Positions 1 to 7,815 of a stretch of 64,000 nt of DNA are shown in pieces; the first letter of the stretch is position 1, and each line of letters starts with the position of its first letter. Source of the stretch: Sulfitobacter noctilucae (GTDB lineage: Bacteria; Pseudomonadota; Alphaproteobacteria; Rhodobacterales; Rhodobacteraceae); contig NZ_JASC01000014.1 of the NCBI RefSeq assembly GCF_000622365.1, positions 806,001 through 870,000 on the forward strand. The letters are read 5' to 3'. The notes beneath the pieces are model-generated. The model was not told the DNA's origin and did no database searches. It worked only from the letters and a program-made list of their open reading frames with translations. Both the position numbers and the translations under genes were made by a program.

Positions 1-1
1 G

Positions 2-922
2 ACCGGATCACATAGCCACGGGCAGGGACACGAGACATCCTTTGCCCAGGTCGTGGCTGAGATGATCGGCATCGACGAAAGTATGATCGACATCGTGCAC
101 GGCGATACCTCCAAAGTGCCGATGGGCATGGGCACCTACGGTTCGCGCTCCATCGCGGTGGGCGGCTCTGCTATGGTGCGGGCAACCGAGAAAATCATCG
201 CCAAGGCCAAGAAGATCGCCAGCCACCTGCTGGAAGCCTCGGAAGGGGATATCGAGCTGAAGGATGGTGCGTTCAGCGTCGCGGGTACGGATAAATCTGT
301 GGCCTGGGGCGATGTAACACTGGCGGCTTACGTCCCGCACAACTATCCGCTGGATGATATCGAACCGGGTCTGGAAGAGACGGCCTTCTACGATCCGTCA
401 AACTTTACCTATCCGTCCGGTGCTTATTCCTGCGAGGTGGAATTGGACCCCGACACGGGCCATGTCACCATCGAACGGTTCGCGGCGGCGGATGATTTCG
501 GCAACGTCATCAACCCGATGATCGTCACCGGACAGGTCCACGGCGGTCTGGCCCAGGGGATCGGACAGGCGCTGATGGAAAACTGCGCCTATGATGATGA
601 AGGCCAGTTGCTGAGCGCGTCCTACATGGACTACGCAATGCCACGCGCTTCTGATCTGCCGATGTATGATGTCGATCACTCTTGCCAGACCCCATGCACG
701 CACAATCCATTGGGCGTGAAAGGTTGTGGGGAGGCGGGTGCCATCGGATCACCTCCATCAGTTGTGAACGCGGTGCTGGACGCGATGCGGTCCGGCGGAT
801 TTGACGTGCCGCACATGGATATGCCAGTCAGCCCACAGCGGGTCTGGGCGGCAATGCACGGCGGCGCGGAAGCGGCGGCGAAGGTCGGTGTTACCGCATC
901 CAACGCAAAACCAAACGCCTGA
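2..922 (+). CDS. coxL: Aerobic CO dehydrogenase-type large (molybdenum) subunit, 3' part
   Basis: This is the C-terminal 306 residues of a xanthine-oxidase-family molybdenum hydroxylase; the reading frame is open at the left edge, so the start lies outside. The visible part begins with [11 protein letters not shown], the molybdopterin-binding glutamine region, and ends with [12 protein letters not shown] near residue 240, which holds the glutamate conserved at the molybdenum site of this family. In CoxL-type enzymes this subunit carries the Mo-Cu or Mo site and passes electrons to CoxS and CoxM. The gene lies 16 bases before coxM. An L-then-M order fits the SLM arrangement of form II (putative) CO dehydrogenases rather than the MSL order of form I. 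The active-site signature that separates the forms is outside the window, so the true substrate (CO or another) is open. Confidence 0.85.
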   Translation, partial: TGSHSHGQGHETSFAQVVAEMIGIDESMIDIVHGDTSKVPMGMGTYGSRSIAVGGSAMVRATEKIIAKAKKIASHLLEASEGDIELKDGAFSVAGTDKSVAWGDVTLAAYVPHNYPLDDIEPGLEETAFYDPSNFTYPSGAYSCEVELDPDTGHVTIERFAAADDFGNVINPMIVTGQVHGGLAQGIGQALMENCAYDDEGQLLSASYMDYAMPRASDLPMYDVDHSCQTPCTHNPLGVKGCGEAGAIGSPPSVVNAVLDAMRSGGFDVPHMDMPVSPQRVWAAMHGGAEAAAKVGVTASNAKPNA

Positions 923-938
923 ACGGAAAGGAAAACGC

Positions 939-1730
939 ATGTATAATTTTGATATCGCGAAACCCACGACCATAGCGGATGCCGTTCAGGCGCTGACGGC
1001 AGACGAGGCGCAGCCGCTGAGCGGGGGGCAGACATTGATCCCCACGCTCAAGGCGCGGCTTGCCATGCCCTCGACGCTGGTGTCGCTGCACGCCATCGAC
1101 GAGATGAAGGGCGTCTGCATGGACGACGAGGGTCGACTTTGCATCGGCGGCGCGACCACCCATGCCACGGTCATGAAAGAGGCCGAAGCGCATTATCCCG
1201 GACTGGCCTCTCTTGCCGCGCGCATCGGAGACCCGGCGGTGCGCAACCGTGGTACCATCGGTGGCTCAATTGCCAACAACGATCCCTCTGCCTGTTATCC
1301 GGCAGGGGCGCTTGGCAGCGGCGCGACCATCTGCACCAACAGCCGCGAGATTGCAGCGGATGACTACTTCTTGGGCATGTTCGAGACGGCGCTGGAAGAA
1401 GGCGAGATCGTGACTGAAGTGAAATTCCCGGTGCCGGAGAAGGCGCATTACGAGAAGTTCATCCAGCCAGCATCACGCTTCCCACTGGTCGCGGTTTTCG
1501 TTGCGAAATTCGCGGACGGTGTGCGGGTTGCAGTGACGGGCGCCTCTAATAATGGCGTGTTCCGCTGGACCGAGGCCGAGACGGCGCTTTCGTCGAACTT
1601 TTCTGCCGACGCAGTTTCGAATCTCAAGGCCAGCGCGGACGACATGATCAGCGATTTGCATGGCAGTGCCGAGTATCGCGCGCATCTGATCGGGGTGATG
1701 ACCAAGCGGGCGGTTGCTGCGATGAGCTAG
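939..1730 (+). CDS. coxM: Aerobic CO dehydrogenase-type medium (FAD) subunit
   Basis: This encodes a 263-residue FAD-binding subunit of a molybdenum hydroxylase, which relays electrons from the 2Fe-2S subunit to the electron acceptor. Two FAD-contact motifs are visible: SGGQTLIPTL at about residues 28-37 and TIGGSIANNDPSA at about residues 106-118, both close to the family forms AGGxSLxP and TIGGxxAxxDPxA. The ATG at 939 follows a GGAAAGGAAA ribosome-binding stretch and gives the usual family N-terminus; longer upstream starts would run back into coxL. It is the last gene of the cox group here, since a hairpin with a T-rich tail follows at 1755. Length is normal for the family. Confidence 0.9.
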   Translation: MYNFDIAKPTTIADAVQALTADEAQPLSGGQTLIPTLKARLAMPSTLVSLHAIDEMKGVCMDDEGRLCIGGATTHATVMKEAEAHYPGLASLAARIGDPAVRNRGTIGGSIANNDPSACYPAGALGSGATICTNSREIAADDYFLGMFETALEEGEIVTEVKFPVPEKAHYEKFIQPASRFPLVAVFVAKFADGVRVAVTGASNNGVFRWTEAETALSSNFSADAVSNLKASADDMISDLHGSAEYRAHLIGVMTKRAVAAMS

Positions 1731-1754
1731 GCTCTCTCAAACCGAATTTAAGGG

Positions 1755-1790
1755 AAAGCCGCGAGCCGAAAGGTGCGCGGCTTTTCGCTT
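1755..1790 (+). terminator. Rho-independent terminator after coxM
   Basis: The 9-bp arms AAAGCCGCG (1755-1763) and CGCGGCTTT (1776-1784) form a hairpin followed by a T-rich run. It closes the cox group. Confidence 0.75.
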
Positions 1791-1875
1791 TTCATAAGGC
1801 CCGGTGGAACGGGCAGCGCGCATAAGCGTTAACCCACAACCGCCCGCGTGGCGCCGATATGGGAGAAGAACGCAA

Positions 1876-3660
1876 ATGAGAAACCTTATGAAATCCACAA
1901 CCGCTCTGGGCATGAGCCTTGCCTTGGCGATACCGATGCCCGTCGTGGCGCAAGATGCGGAAACCTGTGCACTGGACGGAACGCAAGTGGTCTTCCCCTG
2001 TGTGGTAGACGATCAGGTGATCAACACATCCGAAGAGATCGCGCCACTGCTGGAAGAGGCTTTACCAGAAGAAGCCTCGGATCAAGCGGCCACAGATGAC
2101 GCGGCAGCCGATCAGGCCGCAGCGGACCAAGCAGCGGCAGATCAAGCAGCAGCCGACCAAGCAGCAGCCGACCAAGCGGCGGCGGATCAAGCGGCGGCAG
2201 ATCAAGCGGCGGCCGACCAGGCAGCAGCCGACCAAGCGGCGGCGGATCAAGCGGCGGCAGACCAAGCGGCGGCCGACCAGGCAGCAGCCGATCAAGCAGC
2301 AGCCGACCAAGCAGCGGCCGATGAAGCGGCGGCCGATCAAGCAGCGGCAGACCAAGCAGCGGCGGATCAAGCAGCGGCGGATCAGGCAGCAGCTGATCAG
2401 GCAGCAGCCGACCAAGCAGCAGCCGACCAAGCTGAGGCAAATCAAGCAGCAGCCGATCAAGCGGCGGCCGACAAGACTGCAGCGGATGAAACCGCGGCAG
2501 AACAAGCCGCTACTGACAGCCCAGCGACTGAGAAAACGGCAGAGGATCTTGCTGCAGCAGAGGCTCAGGCGGAGATCGACCGTGAAGCTCTGCGTCAGCA
2601 GCGGGCAGCCGAACGTCAGGCCGAGCTTGATGCTGCCGCCGCTGCCGCTGCCGAAGCCCCCTCGGAAGAGGTTGTGACCGAAGATATCACCGAAGAGGAC
2701 GTGCGCACATCCAGCGAGGAATTTGAAACAGCGGTAACCGGTGATCAAGCTGCAGCGACCGAGCAAACCGACGAAGACGATGGGTTGAGCAAGTTCGAGA
2801 AAGCGTTGCTGTTGGGGCTTGGTGCGGTGGTCGTCGGATCGGTTTTGAAAAACGGAGACAAGATCGTCAGCCGGTCCGGTGATCGTGTGGTTGTCGAAGA
2901 TCCAAATGGCGACCTGCGCGTGCTGAAGGACGAAGATGCGCTGATCCGCCGCCCAGGTGATCAGGTCTCGACCGAAACATTCAACGATGGCTCGTCGCGC
3001 AACATCGTAACCAAGCCCGATGGATCGCAGATCGTGACTATTCAGGGCCGCGATGGCTCTGTCCTGCGCCGCATCAACATTGACGCGCAAGGGAATGAAT
3101 ATGTGCTGTTCGACGATCTCGCGCAGGAAGAAGAGGTGGTCGTGAGTGAATTGCCGCAGGTTCGGGAAACTGCTGCGGCCGTTGGCGTGCAGAACGAAGA
3201 TGCGCTGCGGGCCGCGCTGGAGGCACAGCTTCGGGCAGATAACATGCAGCGTTTCTCCTTGCGTCAGGTGCGGGACATCCGGCAGGTTCGCGCTTTGGCA
3301 CCTGAACTGGAACTGGACGCTGTCCGCTTTGAAACCGGATCGGCGGCAATTCGCCCCGAACAAGCCCGCAGTCTCGCCAACATCGGCAGCACACTTGCGC
3401 GTCTGGTGGCAGAAGACCCCCGTACCGTTATTCTGGTTGAAGGCCACACCGATGCAGTGGGCAATGCGACTTACAACTTGGCTCTGTCCGACCGCCGCGC
3501 TGAAACGGTAGCGCTGGCATTGACCGAATATTTCGACGTGCCCGCGGCAAACATGATCACTCAGGGCTACGGTGAAAGCGCGCTCAAGGTTCTGACAGAA
3601 ACATCCGAGCAAGCGAACAGACGCGCCGTTGTCCGCAACATCACATCGCTCCTGCGCTAA
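1876..3660 (+). CDS. OmpA-family envelope protein with long AADQA repeat
   Basis: A 594-residue secreted protein. It starts with a signal peptide of about 26 residues ending VVAQ. Residues 76-200 are about 25 near-perfect copies of the pentapeptide A-A-A-D-Q, followed by a Glu/Ala-rich helical stretch. A short glycine- and leucine-rich segment (ALLLGLGAVVVGSVL, about 304-320) and a charged middle region come next. An OmpA/MotB peptidoglycan-binding domain fills about residues 482-590, with EGHTDAVGNATYN and the final NRRAVV motif. The likely role is tethering the outer envelope to peptidoglycan, with the repeat as a spacer; this is inference from domain order. The ATG at 1876 is chosen because GGGAGAAG precedes it and the signal peptide follows at once; an in-frame GTG at 1804 would put the signal peptide internal. 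A terminator follows at 3666. Confidence 0.8.
   Translation: MRNLMKSTTALGMSLALAIPMPVVAQDAETCALDGTQVVFPCVVDDQVINTSEEIAPLLEEALPEEASDQAATDDAAADQAAADQAAADQAAADQAAADQAAADQAAADQAAADQAAADQAAADQAAADQAAADQAAADQAAADQAAADEAAADQAAADQAAADQAAADQAAADQAAADQAAADQAEANQAAADQAAADKTAADETAAEQAATDSPATEKTAEDLAAAEAQAEIDREALRQQRAAERQAELDAAAAAAAEAPSEEVVTEDITEEDVRTSSEEFETAVTGDQAAATEQTDEDDGLSKFEKALLLGLGAVVVGSVLKNGDKIVSRSGDRVVVEDPNGDLRVLKDEDALIRRPGDQVSTETFNDGSSRNIVTKPDGSQIVTIQGRDGSVLRRINIDAQGNEYVLFDDLAQEEEVVVSELPQVRETAAAVGVQNEDALRAALEAQLRADNMQRFSLRQVRDIRQVRALAPELELDAVRFETGSAAIRPEQARSLANIGSTLARLVAEDPRTVILVEGHTDAVGNATYNLALSDRRAETVALALTEYFDVPAANMITQGYGESALKVLTETSEQANRRAVVRNITSLLR
2101..2475 (+). repeat. About 25 tandem 15-bp units coding AAADQ
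   Basis: The 15-bp unit has the form GCNGCNGCNGAYCAR. The units differ mostly at synonymous third positions (GCA/GCG/GCC, GAT/GAC), and only a few change a residue (one E for Q near 2331, one AEANQ unit at 2431, one DK at 2475). This pattern indicates selection on the peptide, with repeat-number change by slippage possible. Confidence 0.9.
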
Positions 3661-3665
3661 AACGC

Positions 3666-3697
3666 AAAAGCCCCCGCAGCGATCTGCGGGGGCTTTT
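3666..3697. terminator. Bidirectional terminator between the OmpA-like gene and infC
   Basis: Arms AAAAGCCCCCGCAG (3666-3679) and CTGCGGGGGCTTTT (3684-3697) form a 14-bp stem with a CGAT loop. Runs of A on one side and T on the other let it act on both converging transcripts. Confidence 0.9.
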
Positions 3698-3722
3698 CAT
3701 GTACTCTATTAATTCAGCCGGA

Positions 3723-4271
3723 TTACTTGTTGGGGAGCGGCCCGATCAGCATCACCATCTGGCGACCCTCCATTTTCGGAAAGTTTTCTACGCGGCCGTG
3801 TTCCTTGGTGTCTTCGGCAACACGCTCCAACAGCTCGCGCCCTAGGTTCTGGTGCGCCATCTCGCGGCCCCGGAAACGCAGTGTGATCTTGACCTTGTCG
3901 CCGTTCTCAAGAAATTTGAAAACATTGCGCATTTTGACGTCATAATCGTTCGTATCCGTGTTCGGACGAAACTTGACCTCTTTGATCTCGATGATCTTCT
4001 GCTTCTTGCGCGCTTCGGCTTCGCGCTTTTGCGTCTCATACTTGAATTTGCCAAAATCCATGATCTTGCAGACCGGAGGATTTGCGTTTGGCGAAATCTC
4101 AACCAGATCCAGGCCGGCTTCTTCTGCCATCTCCAACGCGCGGGACGGGGTGACAACACCTACGTTCTCGCCGTCGGCGCCGATTAGGCGAATTTCATTT
4201 GAGCGAATATTCTCATTGACGCGCGGGCCAGTGTCTCTTTGGGGCGGCGCATTATGTGGTCTGCGAGCGAT
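3723..4271 (-). CDS. infC: Translation initiation factor IF-3
   Basis: IF-3 binds the 30S subunit, keeps the subunits apart and checks the start codon. The product has the expected N-domain, a basic linker rich in Lys/Arg ([22 protein letters not shown]), and the C-domain ending in [18 protein letters not shown] place the start at an ATC codon (4271-4269): an AAAGGA ribosome-binding site lies eight bases upstream and the resulting N-terminus [12 protein letters not shown] matches the form I recall for relatives. The only conventional start in frame nearby is a GTG at 4295, which has no ribosome-binding site. IF-3 genes are well known for AUU/AUC/AUA starts that allow self-regulation. No L35 or L20 gene follows; the convergent OmpA-like gene does. 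Confidence 0.9.
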   Translation of the reverse strand: MARRPHNAPPQRDTGPRVNENIRSNEIRLIGADGENVGVVTPSRALEMAEEAGLDLVEISPNANPPVCKIMDFGKFKYETQKREAEARKKQKIIEIKEVKFRPNTDTNDYDVKMRNVFKFLENGDKVKITLRFRGREMAHQNLGRELLERVAEDTKEHGRVENFPKMEGRQMVMLIGPLPNK

Positions 4272-4477
4272 GGTGATCGTCCTTTGATTGTTCACGACAT
4301 GTTCGAGACAGCAAAGTAGCTTCCGCGCAGGGAGTCTTCAAGCCGCTAATTGCGCGCTAGGGGGAGGTTAAAATGGAAATTACCCTTGAACCTTTTGATG
4401 CACCCGCGCATTTGGTCCACAATAGCCTTTTAGTGCGGTTTTTTTGCACGGGGGGCCACTAGCAAGGGGACTTAACA

Positions 4478-5617
4478 ATGAGAAATCTGGTTTGGATCAT
4501 AGTTGCGGGCATCATCGCGGCTGGCGGATATATGCTGTATTCCGGCAAAACGCCGAATGAAGTCGTGACGGAGACTGCCGAAGCCGTCAACGCGCCCGAA
4601 GCCCTGGAGGCTGCCACCGAAGCGGCGGGCGAGGCTGCGGACGTGGCCGCGCAAAGCGTGAGTGATGCTGTCGAGGCCACACAAGAGGCTGCCAGCGATG
4701 CTGCGACCGCCGTGAGCGAGGCAACAACCGACGCTGTGGCTGCCGTGTCAGAAACCGCAAATGACGCCGCCAATGCTGTGTCCGAAACGGCAAGTGATGC
4801 CGTGGACGCCGTATCCGAAGGTGCAGCGGCCGCGACGGAAAGCGCGCAGAGCCTGCTGGAGCAGGGCGACGATGCGGCTAACTCAGCCGCTGATGCGACG
4901 ACCGAAGCCGCAAACGATGCAGCTACAGCGACCGAAGAGACTGCGGCAGAAGCAACCGAAACCGCTCAGGATGCGGCAGAGGCCACAACCGAGACTGCAA
5001 GCGATGCGGCGACTGCAGCAGAAGAGACAGCTGCCGAGGCATCTGAAGCGGCAAGCGAAACCGCCCAGGATGCGACAGAGGCCACAACCGAGATGGCAAG
5101 CGATGCCGCCACCGCGGCAGAAGAGACTGCTGCCGAAGCGTCCGAAGCCGCAACTGAAACCGCGCAGGACGCGGCAGAAGCCACAAGCGATACGGCCAGC
5201 GATCTAGCCACTGCTACAGAAGAAACCGCCGCAGCAGCATCTGACGCCGCAAGCGATACCGCTCAGGACTCGACCGAAGAGATGGCGACTGAGCCAGCGG
5301 CAACTGCTGACGACGCAGCGACAACCGAAACGTCCGGTGCCGAAACGCAGGCAGCAGATACGGCCACTACAGAAGAAGCCGTGGATGCCGCACAGGCGCT
5401 CGCAGAAGGCACCCAGACTGCGGAAGACACCACGTTGATCCAGCAATTGCTGAGCGTTGAGGGCTTCGACATGGAGAAGGTCTCTGCAATGGTTGAACAG
5501 TCCGAATTGGGCACGATCGAGAAAACGCTGCTGACCAAAGGTCTGGAGCAAGCGCAGAACAACCCTGAATTGCTGCAGGTTACCTTGGAAAAAATCCGCG
5601 AAGCGCTTGGCCTGTAA
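4478..5617 (+). CDS. Membrane-anchored 11-residue-repeat (LEA-like) protein
   Basis: I do not recognise a named family over the full 379 residues. Residues 4-22 form a single N-terminal transmembrane anchor. From about residue 30 to 290 the chain is almost only Ala, Glu, Thr, Ser, Asp and Val in 11-residue periods, such as SETANDAANAV then SETASDAVDAV. Within this, residues 161-259 are three 33-residue copies (three 11-mers each). The last 60 residues (from about LIQQLLSVEGF) are ordinary sequence with predicted helices and may be a small domain. Eleven-residue Ala/Glu repeats are known from group 3 LEA proteins, apolipoproteins and synuclein, which form amphipathic helices on membranes. A role at the membrane surface or in stress protection is inference. 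A ribosome-binding site AAGGGGAC precedes the ATG. Confidence 0.75.
   Translation: MRNLVWIIVAGIIAAGGYMLYSGKTPNEVVTETAEAVNAPEALEAATEAAGEAADVAAQSVSDAVEATQEAASDAATAVSEATTDAVAAVSETANDAANAVSETASDAVDAVSEGAAAATESAQSLLEQGDDAANSAADATTEAANDAATATEETAAEATETAQDAAEATTETASDAATAAEETAAEASEAASETAQDATEATTEMASDAATAAEETAAEASEAATETAQDAAEATSDTASDLATATEETAAAASDAASDTAQDSTEEMATEPAATADDAATTETSGAETQAADTATTEEAVDAAQALAEGTQTAEDTTLIQQLLSVEGFDMEKVSAMVEQSELGTIEKTLLTKGLEQAQNNPELLQVTLEKIREALGL
4958..5254 (+). repeat. Three tandem 99-bp repeats
   Basis: Units run 4958-5056, 5057-5155 and 5156-5254, each starting with codons for E-T-A-Q-D; a fourth, degraded copy starts at 5255 (D-T-A-Q-D). Each 33-residue unit is three 11-mers, so the DNA repeat lies on top of an older 11-mer repeat. 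Confidence 0.85.
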
Positions 5618-5636
5618 GCCATTCGCCATACACAAA

Positions 5637-5672
5637 AAAAGGCCGCGTCCGAGGTATCGGGCGCGGCCTTCG
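5637..5672. terminator. Bidirectional terminator between the repeat protein and fpr
   Basis: Arms AAGGCCGCG and CGCGGCCTT enclose a second CCGA/TCGG pairing with a GGTA loop. An A-run lies on the left. It serves the converging genes on both strands. Confidence 0.8.
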
Positions 5673-5690
5673 CTTTGCGAGCGGGTCGGT

Positions 5691-6539
5691 TTAGCCGACG
5701 AACGCCTTTTCGATGACAAAGTGCTTGGGGTCGGAATTCGCCCCTTCCTCAAGGCCGAAGCCTTCGAGAACGGCCAGAATGTCCTTGTTGAAATCCAGAC
5801 TGCCGCAGACCATTGCCCGGTCCGTATCCACGTTAATGCCCTCTATGCCCAGATCGCGGAACACGGTTCCGTCCTGCAACAACGTGGTGATGCGCCCCAT
5901 CTTCGGGCTCTGTTCGCGCGTCGTTGTCGGGTAGTAGCGGATCTTGGCCAGATTCTCGGCTCCGATCAATTCCTGCATCATTTCATCTGCTTGCAGATCT
6001 TCGATCAGCTTGCGGCCATACTCCAGCTCCGCCACATCGCGGCAGGTATGGGTGACGACGACCTCGTCGAATTTCTCGTATGTTTCGGGTTCGCGCAGCA
6101 ACGACGCAAAAGGTGCAAACCCGGTGCCCGTGGCGAAAAGCCACAGCCGGTCACCCGGCAGCAGCGCGTCATGGACCAGCGTGCCGACGGGCTTGGGCCG
6201 CAGGATTATCTCGTCTCCCGGCTGGATGTGCTGCAGTTTCGAGGTCAGCGGGCCGTCTTGCACCTTGATGGAATAGAACTCCAGTTCATCATCCCAGGCG
6301 GGTGAGGCAATGGAATAGGCGCGCAACAGCGGCTTTTGCTTCCCCGTCTCGGGGTTCGGATCCCCCATCAGGCCGATCATTACAAATTCACCCGACCGAA
6401 AGCGCAAGGACGCAGGCCGCGTGACGCGGAAGGAAAAGAGCCGGTCCGTCCAGTGTGTGACGGATGTAACGGTCTGCGCGTCAGGCAGGGTCGGCACGGG
6501 TTTGGCGGCGGTCTGGTTCACGGCGGTCTGCTTTGTCAT
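5691..6539 (-). CDS. fpr: Ferredoxin--NADP(+) reductase
   Basis: This flavoprotein moves electrons between NADPH and ferredoxin or flavodoxin. The product (282 residues from the ATG at 6539) has the FAD motif RAYSIASP, the phosphate-binding PVGTLV region, and the NADPH-binding ATGTGFAPFAS. The C-terminus VIEKAFVG fits the bacterial FPR class, where the last residues stack on the flavin. A GTG at 6548 would add three residues. The gene lies 74 bases after the DUF934 gene at the end of the cys operon and may be cotranscribed. A supply of reduced ferredoxin for the sulfite reductase is an attractive reading, but FPR also serves oxidative-stress and Fe-S functions. Confidence 0.9.
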   Translation of the reverse strand: MTKQTAVNQTAAKPVPTLPDAQTVTSVTHWTDRLFSFRVTRPASLRFRSGEFVMIGLMGDPNPETGKQKPLLRAYSIASPAWDDELEFYSIKVQDGPLTSKLQHIQPGDEIILRPKPVGTLVHDALLPGDRLWLFATGTGFAPFASLLREPETYEKFDEVVVTHTCRDVAELEYGRKLIEDLQADEMMQELIGAENLAKIRYYPTTTREQSPKMGRITTLLQDGTVFRDLGIEGINVDTDRAMVCGSLDFNKDILAVLEGFGLEEGANSDPKHFVIEKAFVG

Positions 6540-6613
6540 TAGTTTCACTCACGCAAGCGGAAGGGCTTGCGCCCTTACTGTTAGAAGAGGGGAGGGGTTT
6601 GTGCAATCGGCCC

Positions 6614-7027
6614 CTAGGGCGCAGGTGTGCCGCGCAGCCGGGACTGATAGTCGTGCGCCTGCCAATCGGCGCGGGCCAGCCATTGGGGCGCAGGCTGGCG
6701 GGCGGCGATCTCGTCGGTCACTTCAACCTCGTCAAACCCCGAGCGGCGGGCCATTGCGTATTGATCGGCAATGACATGGCCATGAGCGCGCAGACGGCCC
6801 GCATAGCCGCGCAGGCGCAGCGCTTTGGCAATGCTGAAGCCACGACCGTCCGCAGCCGACGGAAAATCAATGCGGATCATTGCGATGCTGGGTTGCAGCT
6901 CGATCTGGTCGGGCTGTGTGTCCGAGGCCAGATGCAGCGCACGACAGTCGTTGGCCGCGCCAGTGGAGCAAAAGCCGTCCGCCCAGTCGTCGGGGACAAA
7001 GCCGGTGTCATTGATTACTTGGGTCAT
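6614..7027 (-). CDS. DUF934 family protein of the sulfate-assimilation operon
   Basis: A 137-residue soluble protein of the DUF934 family, nearly always found beside sulfite reductase genes and described as a putative sulfite-reductase-associated protein. Conserved features visible here are the RIDFPSAADGRGFSIAKALR segment and the FDEVEV motif near the C-terminus. The ATG at 7027 has AAAGGAGC upstream and overlaps the cysH stop as ATGA, so the two are translationally coupled. The biochemical role is not established; an accessory role with CysI is inference from the neighbours. Confidence 0.85.
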   Translation of the reverse strand: MTQVINDTGFVPDDWADGFCSTGAANDCRALHLASDTQPDQIELQPSIAMIRIDFPSAADGRGFSIAKALRLRGYAGRLRAHGHVIADQYAMARRSGFDEVEVTDEIAARQPAPQWLARADWQAHDYQSRLRGTPAP

Positions 7028-7815
7028 GAGGATGCTCCTTTGCGGACGGCCTTGCCATCTATGAAATGGATGCCGCATTCGTCTTTGGATTGATCGCGCC
7101 AGCGGCCCGCTCGGGGGTCTTCGCCGGGTGCTACTTTTGATGTGCAGGGCGCGCAGCCGATGGAGGGGTAGCCCTGCGCGACCAGCGGATGGCGCGGCAG
7201 GTTGTTCTCGGCGATGTAGTCGGCCACGTCTTCGGCCTGCCAGAAGGCCAGCGGATTGACCTTGATGCGCGTGCCTGCCTCATCGCTGCGCTCTTCGGTC
7301 TCGAAATGCGGCAGTTGCGCCCGTGTGCCGGACTGAAAGCGCTTGCGCCCGGTGATCCAGCCGTCAAACGGCTGAAGCGCGGCATTTAGGGGCGCGGTTT
7401 TGCGCAGGGCACAGCAGGCGTCCGGGTCCGTTTTGTGCAACGTCCCATCAGGGTCCTGTGCCGCAATATCAGCCCCGCGGATCACGGTGATCTTGGTCAG
7501 GCCAAGCTTGCGTGCGACATCGCGCTGATAGGCCAGCGTTTCGGGAAAAAGCATTTCCGTGTCGATGAACAGGATCGGCAGATCCTTTTTCACCCGCGAA
7601 GCCAAATGCAGCAGCGCCACGGATTCAGCCCCGAAGCTGGAGACCAGCGCCAGATTTGGCACCGCGTTGATGGCTGCGCGCATCACATCAGGCGCCGCGT
7701 GGTGGCGCATCTGAACGTTGAGACGTGCCACCGTCGCCGAGGGCTGGATGAGCGCGTCATCTGTCTGCGCTGTGGTATTTTCAAAGGGGTGAAGGGGGGG
7801 CGTGTCAAGCGGCAT
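7024..7815 (-). CDS. cysH: Adenylyl-sulfate (APS) reductase
   Basis: It reduces activated sulfate to sulfite with electrons from thioredoxin. The 263-residue product has the substrate-binding SSFGAES loop, a Cys-Cys pair in DACCALRK (about 132-133) and a CAPC pair (about 219-222). These four cysteines bind the 4Fe-4S cluster that separates APS reductases from PAPS reductases of the enterobacterial type, so APS is the likely substrate. The ECGIH motif near the C-terminus carries the catalytic cysteine. The start overlaps the end of cysI by 11 bases, with a GGAGG site inside cysI. It sits between cysI and the DUF934 gene in the operon. Confidence 0.93.
   Translation of the reverse strand: MPLDTPPLHPFENTTAQTDDALIQPSATVARLNVQMRHHAAPDVMRAAINAVPNLALVSSFGAESVALLHLASRVKKDLPILFIDTEMLFPETLAYQRDVARKLGLTKITVIRGADIAAQDPDGTLHKTDPDACCALRKTAPLNAALQPFDGWITGRKRFQSGTRAQLPHFETEERSDEAGTRIKVNPLAFWQAEDVADYIAENNLPRHPLVAQGYPSIGCAPCTSKVAPGEDPRAGRWRDQSKDECGIHFIDGKAVRKGASS

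Noticed and set aside
2101-2475. Regular short repeats as a possible CRISPR array
   Set aside because: Units are 15 bp with no spacers, in frame, and translate to one pentapeptide. No cas genes are near.
2062-3612. A 516-codon open frame on the minus strand across the OmpA-like gene
   Set aside because: It is the mirror of the GC-rich pentapeptide repeat, which has no stops in several frames. The product is Cys/Leu/Arg repeats with no family features, while the plus strand has a signal peptide and an OmpA domain.
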